From Chara braunii (taxonomy: Eukaryota > Streptophyta > Charophyceae > Charales > Characeae), in assembly GCA_003427395.1 (NCBI GenBank), contig BFEA01000599.1:453979-474025 (forward strand): DNA of 20,047 bases, given 5' to 3'. Below the pieces are notes generated by a model that was given only the letters and a program-made list of their open reading frames with translations, ran no database searches and had not been told where the DNA came from. Made by a program: the position numbers and the translations under genes. The stretch's first letter is position 1, and the number at the start of each line of letters is the position of its first letter. Shown here piece by piece: positions 1 to 7,352 of this stretch.

Positions 1-340
1 CTTCACCACTTCAGGATGCAGCCTGCCTAAACAGGTGGTTTTCAGGGTCTTCGGACCTGTCACCACTTCAGGACCATTCAGGATTTTCAGACTGCTAAAA
101 ACTCTCACTTCAGAATTTTCATTCCTGAATTTTCAGCTACCCGATAACCGCTTGTGCAGCAGGGCGCCGAGCCTGCGTGGACCAATGGAAAGTCCAGCGA
201 CGCACCCTTTTGCCAAGGAAAGGTACCAACTTGACCGGTCCACTGTAGGATACCAGGTGAAATCGTGGGTTCGGTGACAACCCGACGGGTCGCAAGCGCC
301 TAGGCTAGAGACGGATACTGAGCGGAAACCTGGTACACAG
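1..340. other. Non-coding stretch with UUCG-loop hairpin
   Basis: No gene is recognisable here. The overlapping open frames on the two strands have no family features. A short hairpin lies at 43-59: GGTC (46-49), a TTCG loop (50-53) and GACC (54-57), extended by a G-T wobble. If transcribed this would be the very stable C(UUCG)G tetraloop. Short phrases such as CACTTCAGGA recur in the first 90 bases, suggesting old internal repetition. Confidence 0.4.
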
Positions 341-528
341 GAGGGCCGGGACACCGCGCCCTCCGACACCACGACCTCGGGTGATACATAGCTCTGATGT
401 GTATGGGGGCCGTTTGTTTGTTTTTTTTACATAGGAGGGCCGGGACACCGCGCCCTCCGACACCACGGCCTCGGGTGATACATACCTCTGATGTGTATGG
501 GGGCCGTTTGTTTGTTTTTTTTCCTTTT
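341..528. repeat. Two tandem copies of a 94-bp repeat
   Basis: The unit starting at 341 (GAGGGCCGGGACACCGCGCC) starts again at 435, giving a period of 94 bp. The copies differ at only a few sites, for example CGACCTCGG versus CGGCCTCGG and TAGCTCTG versus TACCTCTG. Each ends in a GTTTGTTTG and T-run segment. The near identity points to recent duplication. The duplicated short ORFs have no recognisable family, so I read this as non-coding. Confidence 0.85.
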
Positions 529-795
529 TTTTTTTTTCATTTCCGCACGTCGTTTTGTGTGGCTGGCGTTCTTTTCTTTTATTTTTATGTTTTTGCGCGT
601 CGTTTTGTGTTCCCTTTTTTGTTTTTACGTTTTCGTGCGTTGTTTTGTTTTTATTATTTTCCCTGCTGGCTGTCGTTTTGTGGCCCCGTTTTCACTTTTC
701 TTTTTTTCTTTTTTGCGTGTTGTTTTGTGGCCATCTTTCCCTTTTCTTTTTCGCCGTTTTTGTGCGCATTTTAAAAAAAATGTTTTTCCATTCTT
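520..795. repeat. T-rich low-complexity block with recurring CGTTTTGTG motif
   Basis: The plus strand is strongly T-rich. A motif close to CGTTTTGTG or TGTTTTGTG starts at 551, 601, 641, 674 and 721, at irregular spacings of 33-50 bp, separated by TTTTC/TTTTT runs. This is a decayed tandem array. The Phe/Leu/Cys-rich open frames across it come from composition and are not genes. Confidence 0.6.
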
Positions 796-874
796 TTGAC
801 CGCCGACGGGTCCGGTTGGTTTTCCCGCTGTAAAGGGTGGCCCGCTGACCTGCACCCATGCACGCCCGCCCACA

Positions 875-889
875 CCCACCCACCCACCC
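875..889 (-). other. Perfect G-quadruplex motif (minus strand)
   Basis: The plus strand reads CCC-A four times in a row (875-877, 879-881, 883-885, 887-889), so the minus strand has four GGG runs separated by single T bases. This is the tightest class of G4 motif (three 1-nt loops), known in vitro to fold as a very stable parallel quadruplex. More CCC-rich sequence follows to about 930. A biological role is not shown. Confidence 0.75.
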
Positions 890-959
890 ACACGCACGCA
901 CGCTCCCCCGCCCACCCACCAACCCACCAACCTGTTCCCATCTCCTCCCCACCTGAGAT

Positions 960-1164
960 GTTATTTCTGCGGGCGTAGCCCGCACCGCCTGCTCCGAGGG
1001 CGCTGAGCTAGTTGTACATTAGGGACGCCGGACTCGTTTTTCAGCAGGTCTGGCTCCCCACCAATAGATTGGAGCACCAGATCTCGCACTAGGGGACGAC
1101 GCTCTTATCACCCCCCTTAGTGACGTTGCCCCGGATTAAAAAAAGAAAAAAAGAAAAAAAAAAA
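960..1164 (+). other. Hairpin-rich segment ending in an A-rich tract
   Basis: A perfect 7-bp hairpin with a GTA loop spans 968-984 (TGCGGGC/GCCCGCA). A second, TCTGGCTCC (1049-1057) against GGAG-CA-CCAGA (1071-1081), has a 2-nt bulge. The segment ends in an A-rich tract at 1138-1164 interrupted by single G bases. Structured sequence followed by an A-tail would fit the 3' end of a plus-strand SINE or LINE remnant, but no target-site duplication was found. Confidence 0.35.
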
Positions 1165-1204
1165 GGTTAGTCAGCTGGTTGAATTACCAGTTGAACATAA
1201 CAAG

Positions 1205-1268
1205 CTTGTCTGGTAGCACATCTGTTTTGGGTACAGAAGAGGTCATAGGTTCGAATCCTGTCACCTTG
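1205..1268 (+). pseudogene. Partial tRNA-Pro(UGG), plant-mitochondrial type
   Basis: The 3' two thirds of a tRNA are clear. The anticodon stem is TCTGT (1221-1225) with ACAGA (1233-1237), the loop TTTGGGT, and the anticodon TGG at 1228-1230. The T arm is ATAGG-TTCGAAT-CCTGT (1245-1261), including a perfect B box. The 3' acceptor strand CACCTTG is at 1262-1268. The matching 5' acceptor strand and most of the D arm are missing: only CAAG at 1201-1204 resembles it, as if about 11 bases had been deleted. The variable loop looks about 2 nt too long. The sequence resembles plant organellar, especially mitochondrial, trnP. It may be a fragment of organelle DNA moved to the nucleus or a tRNA-derived SINE head. 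It is probably not functional. Confidence 0.7.
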
Positions 1269-1892
1269 GGCGAGGTCCCATTAGCAGTCGGATAGGAGTG
1301 TGGCCGATCCAGTGTGATACTGAGTCGCAGCGGGCTGACAGGTTCATTACGAATTTCTGGGCTGAAAGAAACAGGAGAAAGGCAAAAGAAAAAAAAAGAA
1401 ACAGAGACCTCTAACTGGAAATCATGGCAGAGTGCTTCCCAGCCATCAGATCACAATGATCTGATGGTGGTGGTTGCAACGACAGTGAACAAAGTAACCG
1501 CCACATTTTCTGGAATAAACTCGACTTCTGTCAGCAGTGATCCTGACACCCTCCATATACTCCGTGATTGAAGGAGGGCTCCACCCAATGAGATAATTGC
1601 ACAACAGCGAGCAAAACACTGAAAATCCTCTATCCAGTGGGCCTATGGCCGACCCCACCCCTATTGGGGTTGGCCACACCCCCAACCGATTGAAAAGATT
1701 CTGGCGGGAAGCTTTCTTTGCACGGACATGCCCAGGGAGAGGAGGAGGGGAATAAAGATCTCCTTACTTTTTCGGGTAATACATGTAAAATACTGACCGT
1801 GGGATCACGAGTACTGCAAGGCAGGATTTGGGTCACTCAACTGCCCCACAGACTCGTTTCTATCCTATCCCGTTGCTAGTGGGACCTCGCCC
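1268..1892. mobile_element. Possible small TIR-bounded element
   Basis: The 30 bases at 1268-1297 (starting GGGCGAGGTCCCA) recur as reverse complement at 1863-1892, with 26 of 30 identical. A 3-bp CTT lies just outside both ends (1265-1267 and 1893-1895) and could be a target-site duplication, although 3 bp can match by chance. The 625-bp interior has no transposase. It contains short A-rich tracts and a perfect 11-bp hairpin at 1443-1467. A non-autonomous DNA transposon (MITE-like) fits best; two unrelated insertions of one repeat in opposite orientation would look the same. Confidence 0.45.
1443..1467. repeat. Perfect 11-bp hairpin, 3-nt loop
   Basis: CCATCAGATCA (1443-1453), loop CAA, then TGATCTGATGG (1457-1467), an exact inverted repeat. 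It lies inside the candidate TIR element. No T-run follows, so a terminator role is not suggested. Confidence 0.8.
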
Positions 1893-2940
1893 CTTGAGTC
1901 ACAATCAGAGTAAATTGACATGAAAATCAATCGACCATTATCACCTCATATTAGTATTATTAGTATATTAGTACATTACTATTTATAAGCCACAATTAAC
2001 TTTTCCGAGTTTTGCGCCGCCAGCCATTGTGGTCTGGTAGCCCCGACAGTGTGAAATTTCCGTACGTGGCGAAGGATTATCCACCAGGCCGACGCCGTTT
2101 AGTATCGGTTTAACAGTTGTGGACACCAGCAAGGTTATCCCAAAATTGCCAGTTCTTTTTCCTTTCTTTTTCCTTTCTTTTTTATTTCTTGCCAGATTCC
2201 TTCCCCCCCTCTCCTCCAAGAGAGGACACTTCTACTAACAAAAAAAGATGAGGCCAGGAATCCCTCAATAAACAGACCAGAAAAACAATTATGGGACGAT
2301 TACCCAGCTACCATCCCCCTTTCTGAACGAGCAGAAACAGAGGTAATGGAGTTAATATATTAACTTAACAATACTTAATATATATTATATAGTCAAACAG
2401 AGCTGCCCGGTAAACCGTAGGCGGAGAGGCAGGGAGAAGAGGACAACAAAAGAGGGGCTGTGACAAACTGTTTCGTTGGAGTTTTACTTAATATATGTTC
2501 CGCATGAATCGGCATCGAAACAGATCACACATCTTCTCACCCACAGACAGCAGTTTATCAGCATTCTACTATTAATTTCTTACCTGCCACCCGTCTTCCT
2601 GAATGAGTGGCGACAGAATGAAATCTTTCTTCGGCGGAATAGTTAATTTATGGTGTTTTCTTTTCACATGCAAGCTGTCGTCAACGGAGATGGAGGTAGT
2701 GTGACGCACCAACATTTCTTCAAAACAAAAACAAACAAAAAACAGAGGAAGAATAAACCTCAAACAGATGGGCAACATCACGGCACAGTAGACACACAAA
2801 GTGGAGGCATAGTAGAATGATAGGCGGTGGCCCACAGAAAACATGCAGTTCTCCGCCTCCTCCTTGATCCTCAGTTTCGATTCAGACGTGGACAGCAGCA
2901 AGCATAGGGCACGAGAGTGCACTCCAGGAAGCCCCTTCAG

Positions 2941-2943
<3 letters not shown>
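1893..2943. other. AT-rich non-coding stretch; 16-bp palindrome
   Basis: No gene is recognised. The stretch is AT-rich around 1940-1990 and 2340-2400. A perfect 16-bp palindrome (AGTTAATATATTAACT) lies at 2350-2365. The minus-strand open frames here show no family motif, and one of them includes a translated dinucleotide repeat. Confidence 0.4.

Positions 2944-3019
<76 letters not shown>
2944..3019. repeat. (CT)38 microsatellite
   Basis: An uninterrupted 76-bp CT repeat. It is directly followed, within 10 bases, by a decayed copy of the hammerhead-bearing repeat. A long Arg-Glu run in the minus-strand frame is simply its translation. Confidence 0.98.
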
Positions 3020-3021
<2 letters not shown>

Positions 3022-3026
3022 CGTTG

Positions 3027-3102
3027 CTGAAAGTCCAACAAAACAGTCTGGCAGAGTCATGCTTTTCTTGTGGAGTTGTGCATAGCGAACATGACAACAC
3101 AG
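3027..3102 (+). repeat. Decayed copy of the hammerhead-bearing repeat
   Basis: From 3040 (AAAACAGTCTGGCAGAG) to about 3102 this matches the sequence after the hammerhead core at 3296 onward: AAACAGTCTGGCA, then a CATG, TTTT, TTGTGGAG pattern, then ATAGCRAACAT and an ACACA-rich end. Upstream, CTGAAAGTC (3027-3035) sits where CTGATGAGTC is found in the other copies. The ribozyme core is lost in this copy. Confidence 0.6.
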
Positions 3103-3253
3103 TTGAACACACACTCACTGTGTCGTTAGGGGTTTGGAACGATAGTCTGCTAGGATGGCAGGGTTGGTGTGAGTCAAGTCAAGCAGTTTCCTCAGGGGTT
3201 ACATGAACTCTGGGCGTTGGCATGAGTCCATCCGTCGCACACATCTTGGGCAG

Positions 3254-3309
3254 AATGCTGGGGCTCAACCTCCTGATGAGTCATTGAATTCTGAGGAAAC
3301 AGTCTGGCA
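3254..3309 (+). ncRNA. Degenerate type III hammerhead ribozyme copy
   Basis: The conserved box CTGATGA (3273-3279) is followed by GAAA (3296-3299). Stem I closes as GGGG (about 3261-3264) with CCTC just before the box, over a 5-nt loop. Stem II is weak: TCA/TGA with a G-G mismatch at its base. After GAAA, CAGTCTG (3300-3306) is the stem III strand, but the upstream partner reads CAGAATG and not CAGACTG. The expected NUH cleavage triplet reads GCT, not GTT. The order of parts matches the better copy at 4131-4187. Cleavage in this copy is unlikely. Confidence 0.5.
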
Positions 3310-3345
3310 CAGCCATGTTATTTTGTGGAGGCATGTATAGCAAAC

Positions 3346-3348
<3 letters not shown>

Positions 3349-3415
<67 letters not shown>

Positions 3416-3427
3416 CTCTCTCTCTCT
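3349..3427. repeat. (AC)32 microsatellite followed by (CT)n
   Basis: An uninterrupted AC repeat at 3349-3412 passes into CT at 3412-3427, then a short TATG repeat. It grows directly from the ACATAACAC end of the hammerhead-bearing repeat copy, which suggests that the element's end seeded the microsatellite. Confidence 0.98.
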
Positions 3428-3429
3428 TA

Positions 3430-4060
3430 TGTATGTATGTATTTTTTCAGATTTTTCTTTCTTGATTTTTTCTAGGTACTTTTTGTATATCTGGGTAAAC
3501 ACCTTTAAGAAGTGCTAAACAGTAGGTGGTTGGCAGTTTGGAGTGCCTGCAGGTCTCTAAGTCTCTTAGGGGGGATGCTATGTATGTGGTGCATATGGTC
3601 TGTGGGTGGATGATAGACGTCTGTCGGAGTACCTCCCTGGCTCAACGGGTCCCGCAGGGTTCAATCGTGATGTGAGTAGGTGATGTGCCGCTTTGCTCCA
3701 TGTTCGACGTGTGGACTGCCTCGTCTGCGCTCCACCGCTGCCTTGCTGGCTGTCCCACTTGCTTCGCATGTGGTTCTTTATAAGTTTCTCTGTGTGGTGT
3801 GGCTGCGGTGGTGGTGTTGCCTTGTGCTTCGCTGCGCTGCTGCCGTGCTGCCCATCTGCATGCCATTTCTTCCGTGTCCTTTGCTTGTGTGCCGTGCCGT
3901 TCAGCTGCCTTGCTTGCGTTGCCTTGTGCTTCACTGCACGGTTGCTGTGCACGTCCACTTGCCATGTCATTCCTTGTAGTCGTCTTCGGCGCTGAGCAGC
4001 TGTGTTGCCTCTGCAGCATTGCCTGGTGATTCGCTGGGTTGCCGCCCGCTGCTGTGTTCC
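3430..4060. other. Low-complexity stretch, no convincing gene
   Basis: The plus strand is rich in TGC/CTT phrases such as GCCTTGCTTGCGTTGCC. A 204-codon minus-strand frame covers 3578-4192, but its protein is a compositionally biased Gln/Arg/His/Ala-rich sequence with no domain. Its N-terminal codons run through the hammerhead repeat. I do not call it a gene. Confidence 0.45.
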
Positions 4061-4130
4061 GTTTGGAGACAGTCTGCCTTCAACAAGGGTCAAAGAGTTC
4101 ATGACCCAAACCATCAATATGGAGACTCCG

Positions 4131-4187
4131 CAGACTGTTGAGGGTTTAGCCGCCTGATGAGTCGGTGCAACTCCGACGAAACAATCT
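4131..4187 (+). ncRNA. Type III hammerhead ribozyme, intact core
   Basis: All core parts are in order. The stem III 5' strand is AGACTG (4132-4137). The cleavage triplet is GTT, with expected cleavage after T4139. Stem I is GAGG (4140-4143), loop GTTTAG, CCGC (4150-4153), with one A-G mismatch. CTGATGA is at 4154-4160. Stem II is a perfect 5-bp GTCGG (4161-4165), a 7-nt loop, CCGAC (4173-4177). GAAA is at 4178-4181, and the stem III 3' strand CAATCT at 4182-4187 has one mismatch. Known family biology: such ribozymes self-cleave RNA and occur in retrozymes, Penelope-like elements and satellite DNAs. An upstream ACAGTCTGC (4069-4077) is the exact reverse complement of GCAGACTGT (4130-4138), and could be a remnant of a preceding unit or an alternative stem. 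Activity is inferred from the fold only. Confidence 0.72.
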
Positions 4188-4199
4188 ATCATCAGTTTT

Positions 4200-4730
4200 A
4201 TTGTTTGCAGTCCCTGAAGTTTTTCGGGACTTGTGTTCGTTCTTTCAGCTTGTGTGTTTGGTGCGCTTCTACGTCATCTGCTTAGTCTGTCTGGTGTGCT
4301 TCTGTGTCGTTTGCTTGACATGCTTGTCTGCTTGGTCTGTTTGCCGCCCTTGTATGTCCTTCGCTTGGCGTGCTTGTTTGCCGTCTGCTGGGTATAATCT
4401 GCTTGGTATACGTGTGTGCCATCTGCCCTTCCGCCCCCCCTTTGCCCTCCAGCCTTTGTTTCTTGCTGCTGTTTGTCATTCTATGTCCTGTGGTATCATG
4501 TCTTTCTCTTGTGTGTTGTCTCCTTGGCATACTCCCGCCTCCCCAATGCCCTACATCATTTGTCCTTTCCTGCTGCTTGTCATCCTATGCCTTGCTGCTT
4601 TGCCTGGTTCTTCCCTTTTTGTTTGATGTTTACCGTCTTTCCCATCTTGCTGGTCTTTTCTTTGTTACTCTGGGAATGGTCCTGTTAGCCTGGGTCGGCA
4701 GTAGATCACCAAGTTGCTTCTAGTGCTACT
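4200..4730. repeat. Degenerate T/C/G-rich simple-sequence block
   Basis: Short phrases related to GTGTGCTTGTCTGCTTGGTCTGTTTGCC recur irregularly from about 4250 to 4400, followed by pyrimidine-rich sequence. Open frames here are Cys/Leu/Phe-rich because of base composition. No gene is supported. Confidence 0.5.
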
Positions 4731-4882
4731 CCCTACGATAAAGAACGTAAGTCCGGGTGCATGTACTACCCTATAGTCTGAACAGTCGTACCATGGCTTG
4801 CCGTGGGGTTATTAGCATGTAATGCTATGGGTTACCACACACACACTAACACACACAGAGGTATGTATAGCAAACACGAAAT

Positions 4883-4883
<1 letters not shown>

Positions 4884-4925
<42 letters not shown>

Positions 4926-4994
4926 ACAAAAGCTTTAAATTAATTATTAAAAACAAAAATGTAACTAAAAACTTAAAAAAAAAAAAAAAAAAAA
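4884..4994. repeat. (CA)20 microsatellite and 20-A run
   Basis: A CA repeat spans 4884-4923. It is preceded by GGTATGTATAGCAAACACGAAATG (from 4859), which matches the sequence before the AC repeat at 3349, so it is probably another remnant of the hammerhead-bearing repeat. A run of 20 A follows at 4975-4994. Confidence 0.9.
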
Positions 4995-5029
4995 GTTAAA
5001 AATATATAATAAATATATATTGCAATACC

Positions 5030-5529
5030 CCCATGCCATATGCGTCGTAGAAATCTGAGGGCCGACCTGGCCGCCCTCAGCCAGGCCAAAAATGAGGTAA
5101 GGGACCCCACACAGGGATTCAGGGCCTGGGCGTGCCACAGTTGACTTTTGTCAACTGTCGCAACCCCAACAGTCAAAGTCCAAAGGTACCCAGTCCAAGC
5201 CACCGGTCAAGCACACACACTTGTTTGTATGCAGGTACCCAGACAGCATCAAGTCCAAGAGGGAATTCTGCAACTGTACAATCCAGGCCTTCGACTGTGA
5301 CTCAATCTGGATGACTGAGGGAGGAGGTGCGAGGCCAGAGAGCCTCGTCAAACACTACTTAAAGTTTGACCTCGAGGTGGTCAGCATTCAGACTTGCTAT
5401 GCTGGTTCAACGCTGACTTGACTTTGAGTTGACGCTGGCATTATGCTAGCGCGACGCTGGCCAGACGCTGGCTGTGCATCAGAGTTGCGGACGACGACAC
5501 GAGGGAGAGGCGATGCTGGCATTGTACGC
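5030..5529. other. Non-coding stretch with two perfect hairpins
   Basis: CTGAGGGC (5055-5062) pairs exactly with GCCCTCAG (5073-5080) over a 10-nt loop. ACAGTTGAC (5137-5145), loop TTTT, pairs exactly with GTCAACTGT (5150-5158). A 66-codon plus-strand frame at 5221-5421 has a fairly protein-like composition but no recognisable domain; I cannot decide whether it is a remnant exon. The end (5410-5520) has several GACGCTGG phrases leading into the minisatellite. Confidence 0.4.
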
Positions 5530-5760
5530 CAGGCATGCTGATGTGGCGCTGCCTGTGGTCTTCATGGCATGCTGATGTGACGCTGCCTATGGTCTACATG
5601 GCATGCTGATGTGGCGCTGCCTCTGGTCTACGTGACATGCTGATGTGGCGCTGCCTCTGGTCTACATGGCATGCTGACGTGGCGCTGCCTCTGGTATATG
5701 TGTGGCGCTGCCGCTGATATATGTGGCGCTGCTTCTGGTCTACGTGGCGATGCTATTGGT
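5530..5760. repeat. 34-bp minisatellite
   Basis: CATGCTG recurs at 5534, 5568, 5602, 5636 and 5670, exactly 34 bp apart. The unit is close to GGCATGCTGATGTGGCGCTG followed by CCTCTGGTCTACAT. Two or three shortened, decayed units follow to about 5760 (TGTGGCGCTGC...). It contains no ribozyme core, although CTGATG occurs in every unit. Confidence 0.9.
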
Positions 5761-5942
5761 CTTCATTGATGATGTGGCATATGCCACCTGTCTTGGTTGC
5801 TGACGTGGCATTGTCCACACTGTCTACACGAGGTGACTGGTTGCGAGGAAGGGGAAGATCAGGGCTGTGGAGAGATCGTGAATACGTACCTGGTTGTCTT
5901 CATGTTGACATTGCTCCAGTGCTGATGAGGGACTAATTAGAC

Positions 5943-5956
5943 GTGCCACGTGGCAC
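5943..5956. promoter_or_regulatory. 14-bp palindrome with perfect G-box
   Basis: GTGCCACGTGGCAC is a perfect palindrome centred on CACGTG, with the flanks (GCCACGTGGC) that plant bZIP and bHLH factors prefer. A related ACACGTGGC occurs at 17780-17788. No gene start lies next to either, so a regulatory role is only possible in principle. Confidence 0.3.
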
Positions 5957-6096
5957 ATTGAGGATACTTCAGATACTCGTTCAGACTGTCGATTATTGAA
6001 GTGGTGTTGGAGGAGGGAGCCCGAAGCAGGAGTGGGCATTGTATCTATTTCCTCTCCTTTGTCTAATCTCCCTCCTCTCTCCTTCATGTGTATGAT

Positions 6097-6112
6097 TATC
6101 TCGTCTCATTCT
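6097..6112. repeat. Target-site duplication, left copy
   Basis: TATCTCGTCTCATTCT, identical over 16 bases to 7906-7921. It directly abuts the T-run that is the poly-A tail of the minus-strand retroposon. Confidence 0.92.
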
Positions 6113-6150
6113 TTTTTTTTTTTTTTTTTTAAATGCACAAAGCTTATATT

Positions 6151-6169
6151 GTCGGGAAACGGGCCCGAC
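6151..6169 (-). other. Conserved 3'-tail hairpin of retroposon
   Basis: GTCGGG (6151-6156), loop AAACGGG, CCCGAC (6164-6169); a perfect 6-bp stem close to the poly-A end. The same loop with a compensated stem (GCCAGG/CCTGGC) occurs at 8272-8290 in the second retroposon. It is probably a recognition structure for reverse transcriptase (inference). Confidence 0.7.
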
Positions 6170-6347
6170 GTCACTCACAAAATATTTGGAGCCCCAGGCT
6201 TGCTCCCTGCTACTCCAGCCGGGTGCAAGCCCTGGCTGTGGAAACAAAACCAACCACAACCAGACACAACCCTACAATGAATCTACAAAGCAGACAATTA
6301 TGTAGCAGTCTCTTAGTCATCCGAAATTATTGCCAAACCCTGCAAAT

Positions 6348-6443
6348 CGCCCTGCCACCCGCGCGGCAGGGGACTGCATCCACAGGCCCCAACTGCGGAT
6401 CCAGTCCCCGCAAAACCCCCCCTCCTCCTCGCGATTTAGAGCG
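6348..6443 (-). repeat. Structured repeat, copy 1 (enlarged inner hairpin)
   Basis: This shares CCACCCGCGCGGCAGG and CTCCTCCTCGCGATT with copies 2 and 3. The outer stem CGCCCTG/TAGAGCG has five Watson-Crick pairs, one wobble and one mismatch. The inner hairpin is lengthened to GGGGACTG (6369-6376) with CAGTCCCC (6402-6409), a perfect 8 bp. The copy is about 25 nt longer than the others because of this hairpin. Confidence 0.75.
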
Positions 6444-6526
6444 GATCGCACCACCAATAGAACCCAGACTCTACAGTACCAAAACACCAACTCCCACCAC
6501 GATGATGTTTCTGCTAACCACCGGAA

Positions 6527-6597
6527 ATACCCTACCACCCGCGCGGCAGGAGCCGAAGGCCCCGCAAACCCACCCACCTCCTCGCGATTTAGGGTAT
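6527..6597 (-). repeat. Structured repeat, copy 2
   Basis: The outer stem ATACCCTA (6527-6534) pairs with TAGGGTAT (6590-6597), a perfect 8 bp. The inner hairpin is GGAGCC, loop GAA, GGCCCC, with one mismatch. Compared with copy 3, the last outer pair is A-T where copy 3 has G-C, and one inner pair is C-G where copy 3 has T-A. Both are compensated double changes. Confidence 0.8.
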
Positions 6598-6802
6598 ACC
6601 GACCCCCCAATCCGCATCTGCTCTCAAACAGAGTCCCAACGCCCTCCATGAAGAAACCCCTGCAGAGAGATGCTCTCCCGTTTTCTCCCAGATATCAGAT
6701 GACGTCAGAAACCAAAACCTACCATAAGAAGACGGAAACCAAGCCCTCGATTGCTAAACCCANTTATGTAACCACATNCAANTATCATCTCAACCCTGCA
6801 GC

Positions 6803-6875
6803 AATACCCTGCCACCCGCGCGGCAGGGGTCGAAGACCCCGCAAACCCACCCTCCTCCTCGCGATTCAGGGTATT
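6803..6875 (-). repeat. Structured repeat, copy 3 (best formed)
   Basis: The outer stem AATACCCTG (6803-6811) pairs with CAGGGTATT (6867-6875), a perfect 9 bp. The inner hairpin is GGGGTC (6826-6831), loop GAA, GACCCC (6835-6840), a perfect 6 bp. CCCTGCC (6807-6813) can instead pair locally with GGCAGGG (6822-6828), so the outer stem and this local hairpin compete. Weak similarity between copies continues about 90 nt past the outer stem. Confidence 0.8.
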
Positions 6876-7352
6876 ACCGCTCCACCCATCTGTATCGGCT
6901 CCCATAAAAGAATCCCACCGCCCATCGTGATGGGATCCCTGCGGAGCGACACTCACCGAATTGCAGCAGATTTCCTATATCACACGTAAACAAAAACCCA
7001 CGACAAAACAACAGGGCGAAAGCTGTCATCTAAAACGATGAAGCTAAATTCCAATCTGAAGAAATTAAGCCAAAATCTTAACAGTAACAACGCTCGATCG
7101 GTCAACACGAATATGTGACTCCTACACTAATTACTGCTATACAAAACCTCAACAAAACGCACAGCAAAGCTGCAACAACAACAACTATTCAACACAAACC
7201 AAAAGTACTAAACCAAAACTGCACCAACAATCCAACACAAACGAAAAGCACTAAAACTCTCGTCTAAACCGATGAGGCAAAATTCCATCCACTTCGATGT
7301 TTCACAGGACGGGTCGCCACAAACACCATCGTACGGAAGCCTCCAATCGCGT

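Noticed and set aside
397-833. Overlapping Phe/Cys/Leu-rich plus-strand frames
   Set aside because: Caused by T-rich composition; no signal of a real membrane protein family.
2572-3114. 180-codon minus-strand frame with a long Arg-Glu run
   Set aside because: The run is the translation of the (CT)38 microsatellite, and the flanks overlap the hammerhead repeat. No domain is visible.
3578-4192. 204-codon minus-strand frame
   Set aside because: Biased Gln/Arg/His/Ala composition, no domain, and it runs antisense through the ribozyme.
5922-5928. CTGATGA box, and CAGACTGTC at about 5982
   Set aside because: No GAAA follows at a sensible distance and the order of parts is wrong.
6330-6989. 219-codon plus-strand frame and repeated minus-strand peptide LNREEEGGFAG
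   Set aside because: Both come from the three structured repeats. The frame is antisense to the retroposon, crosses three N bases, and the base changes follow pairing and not codons.
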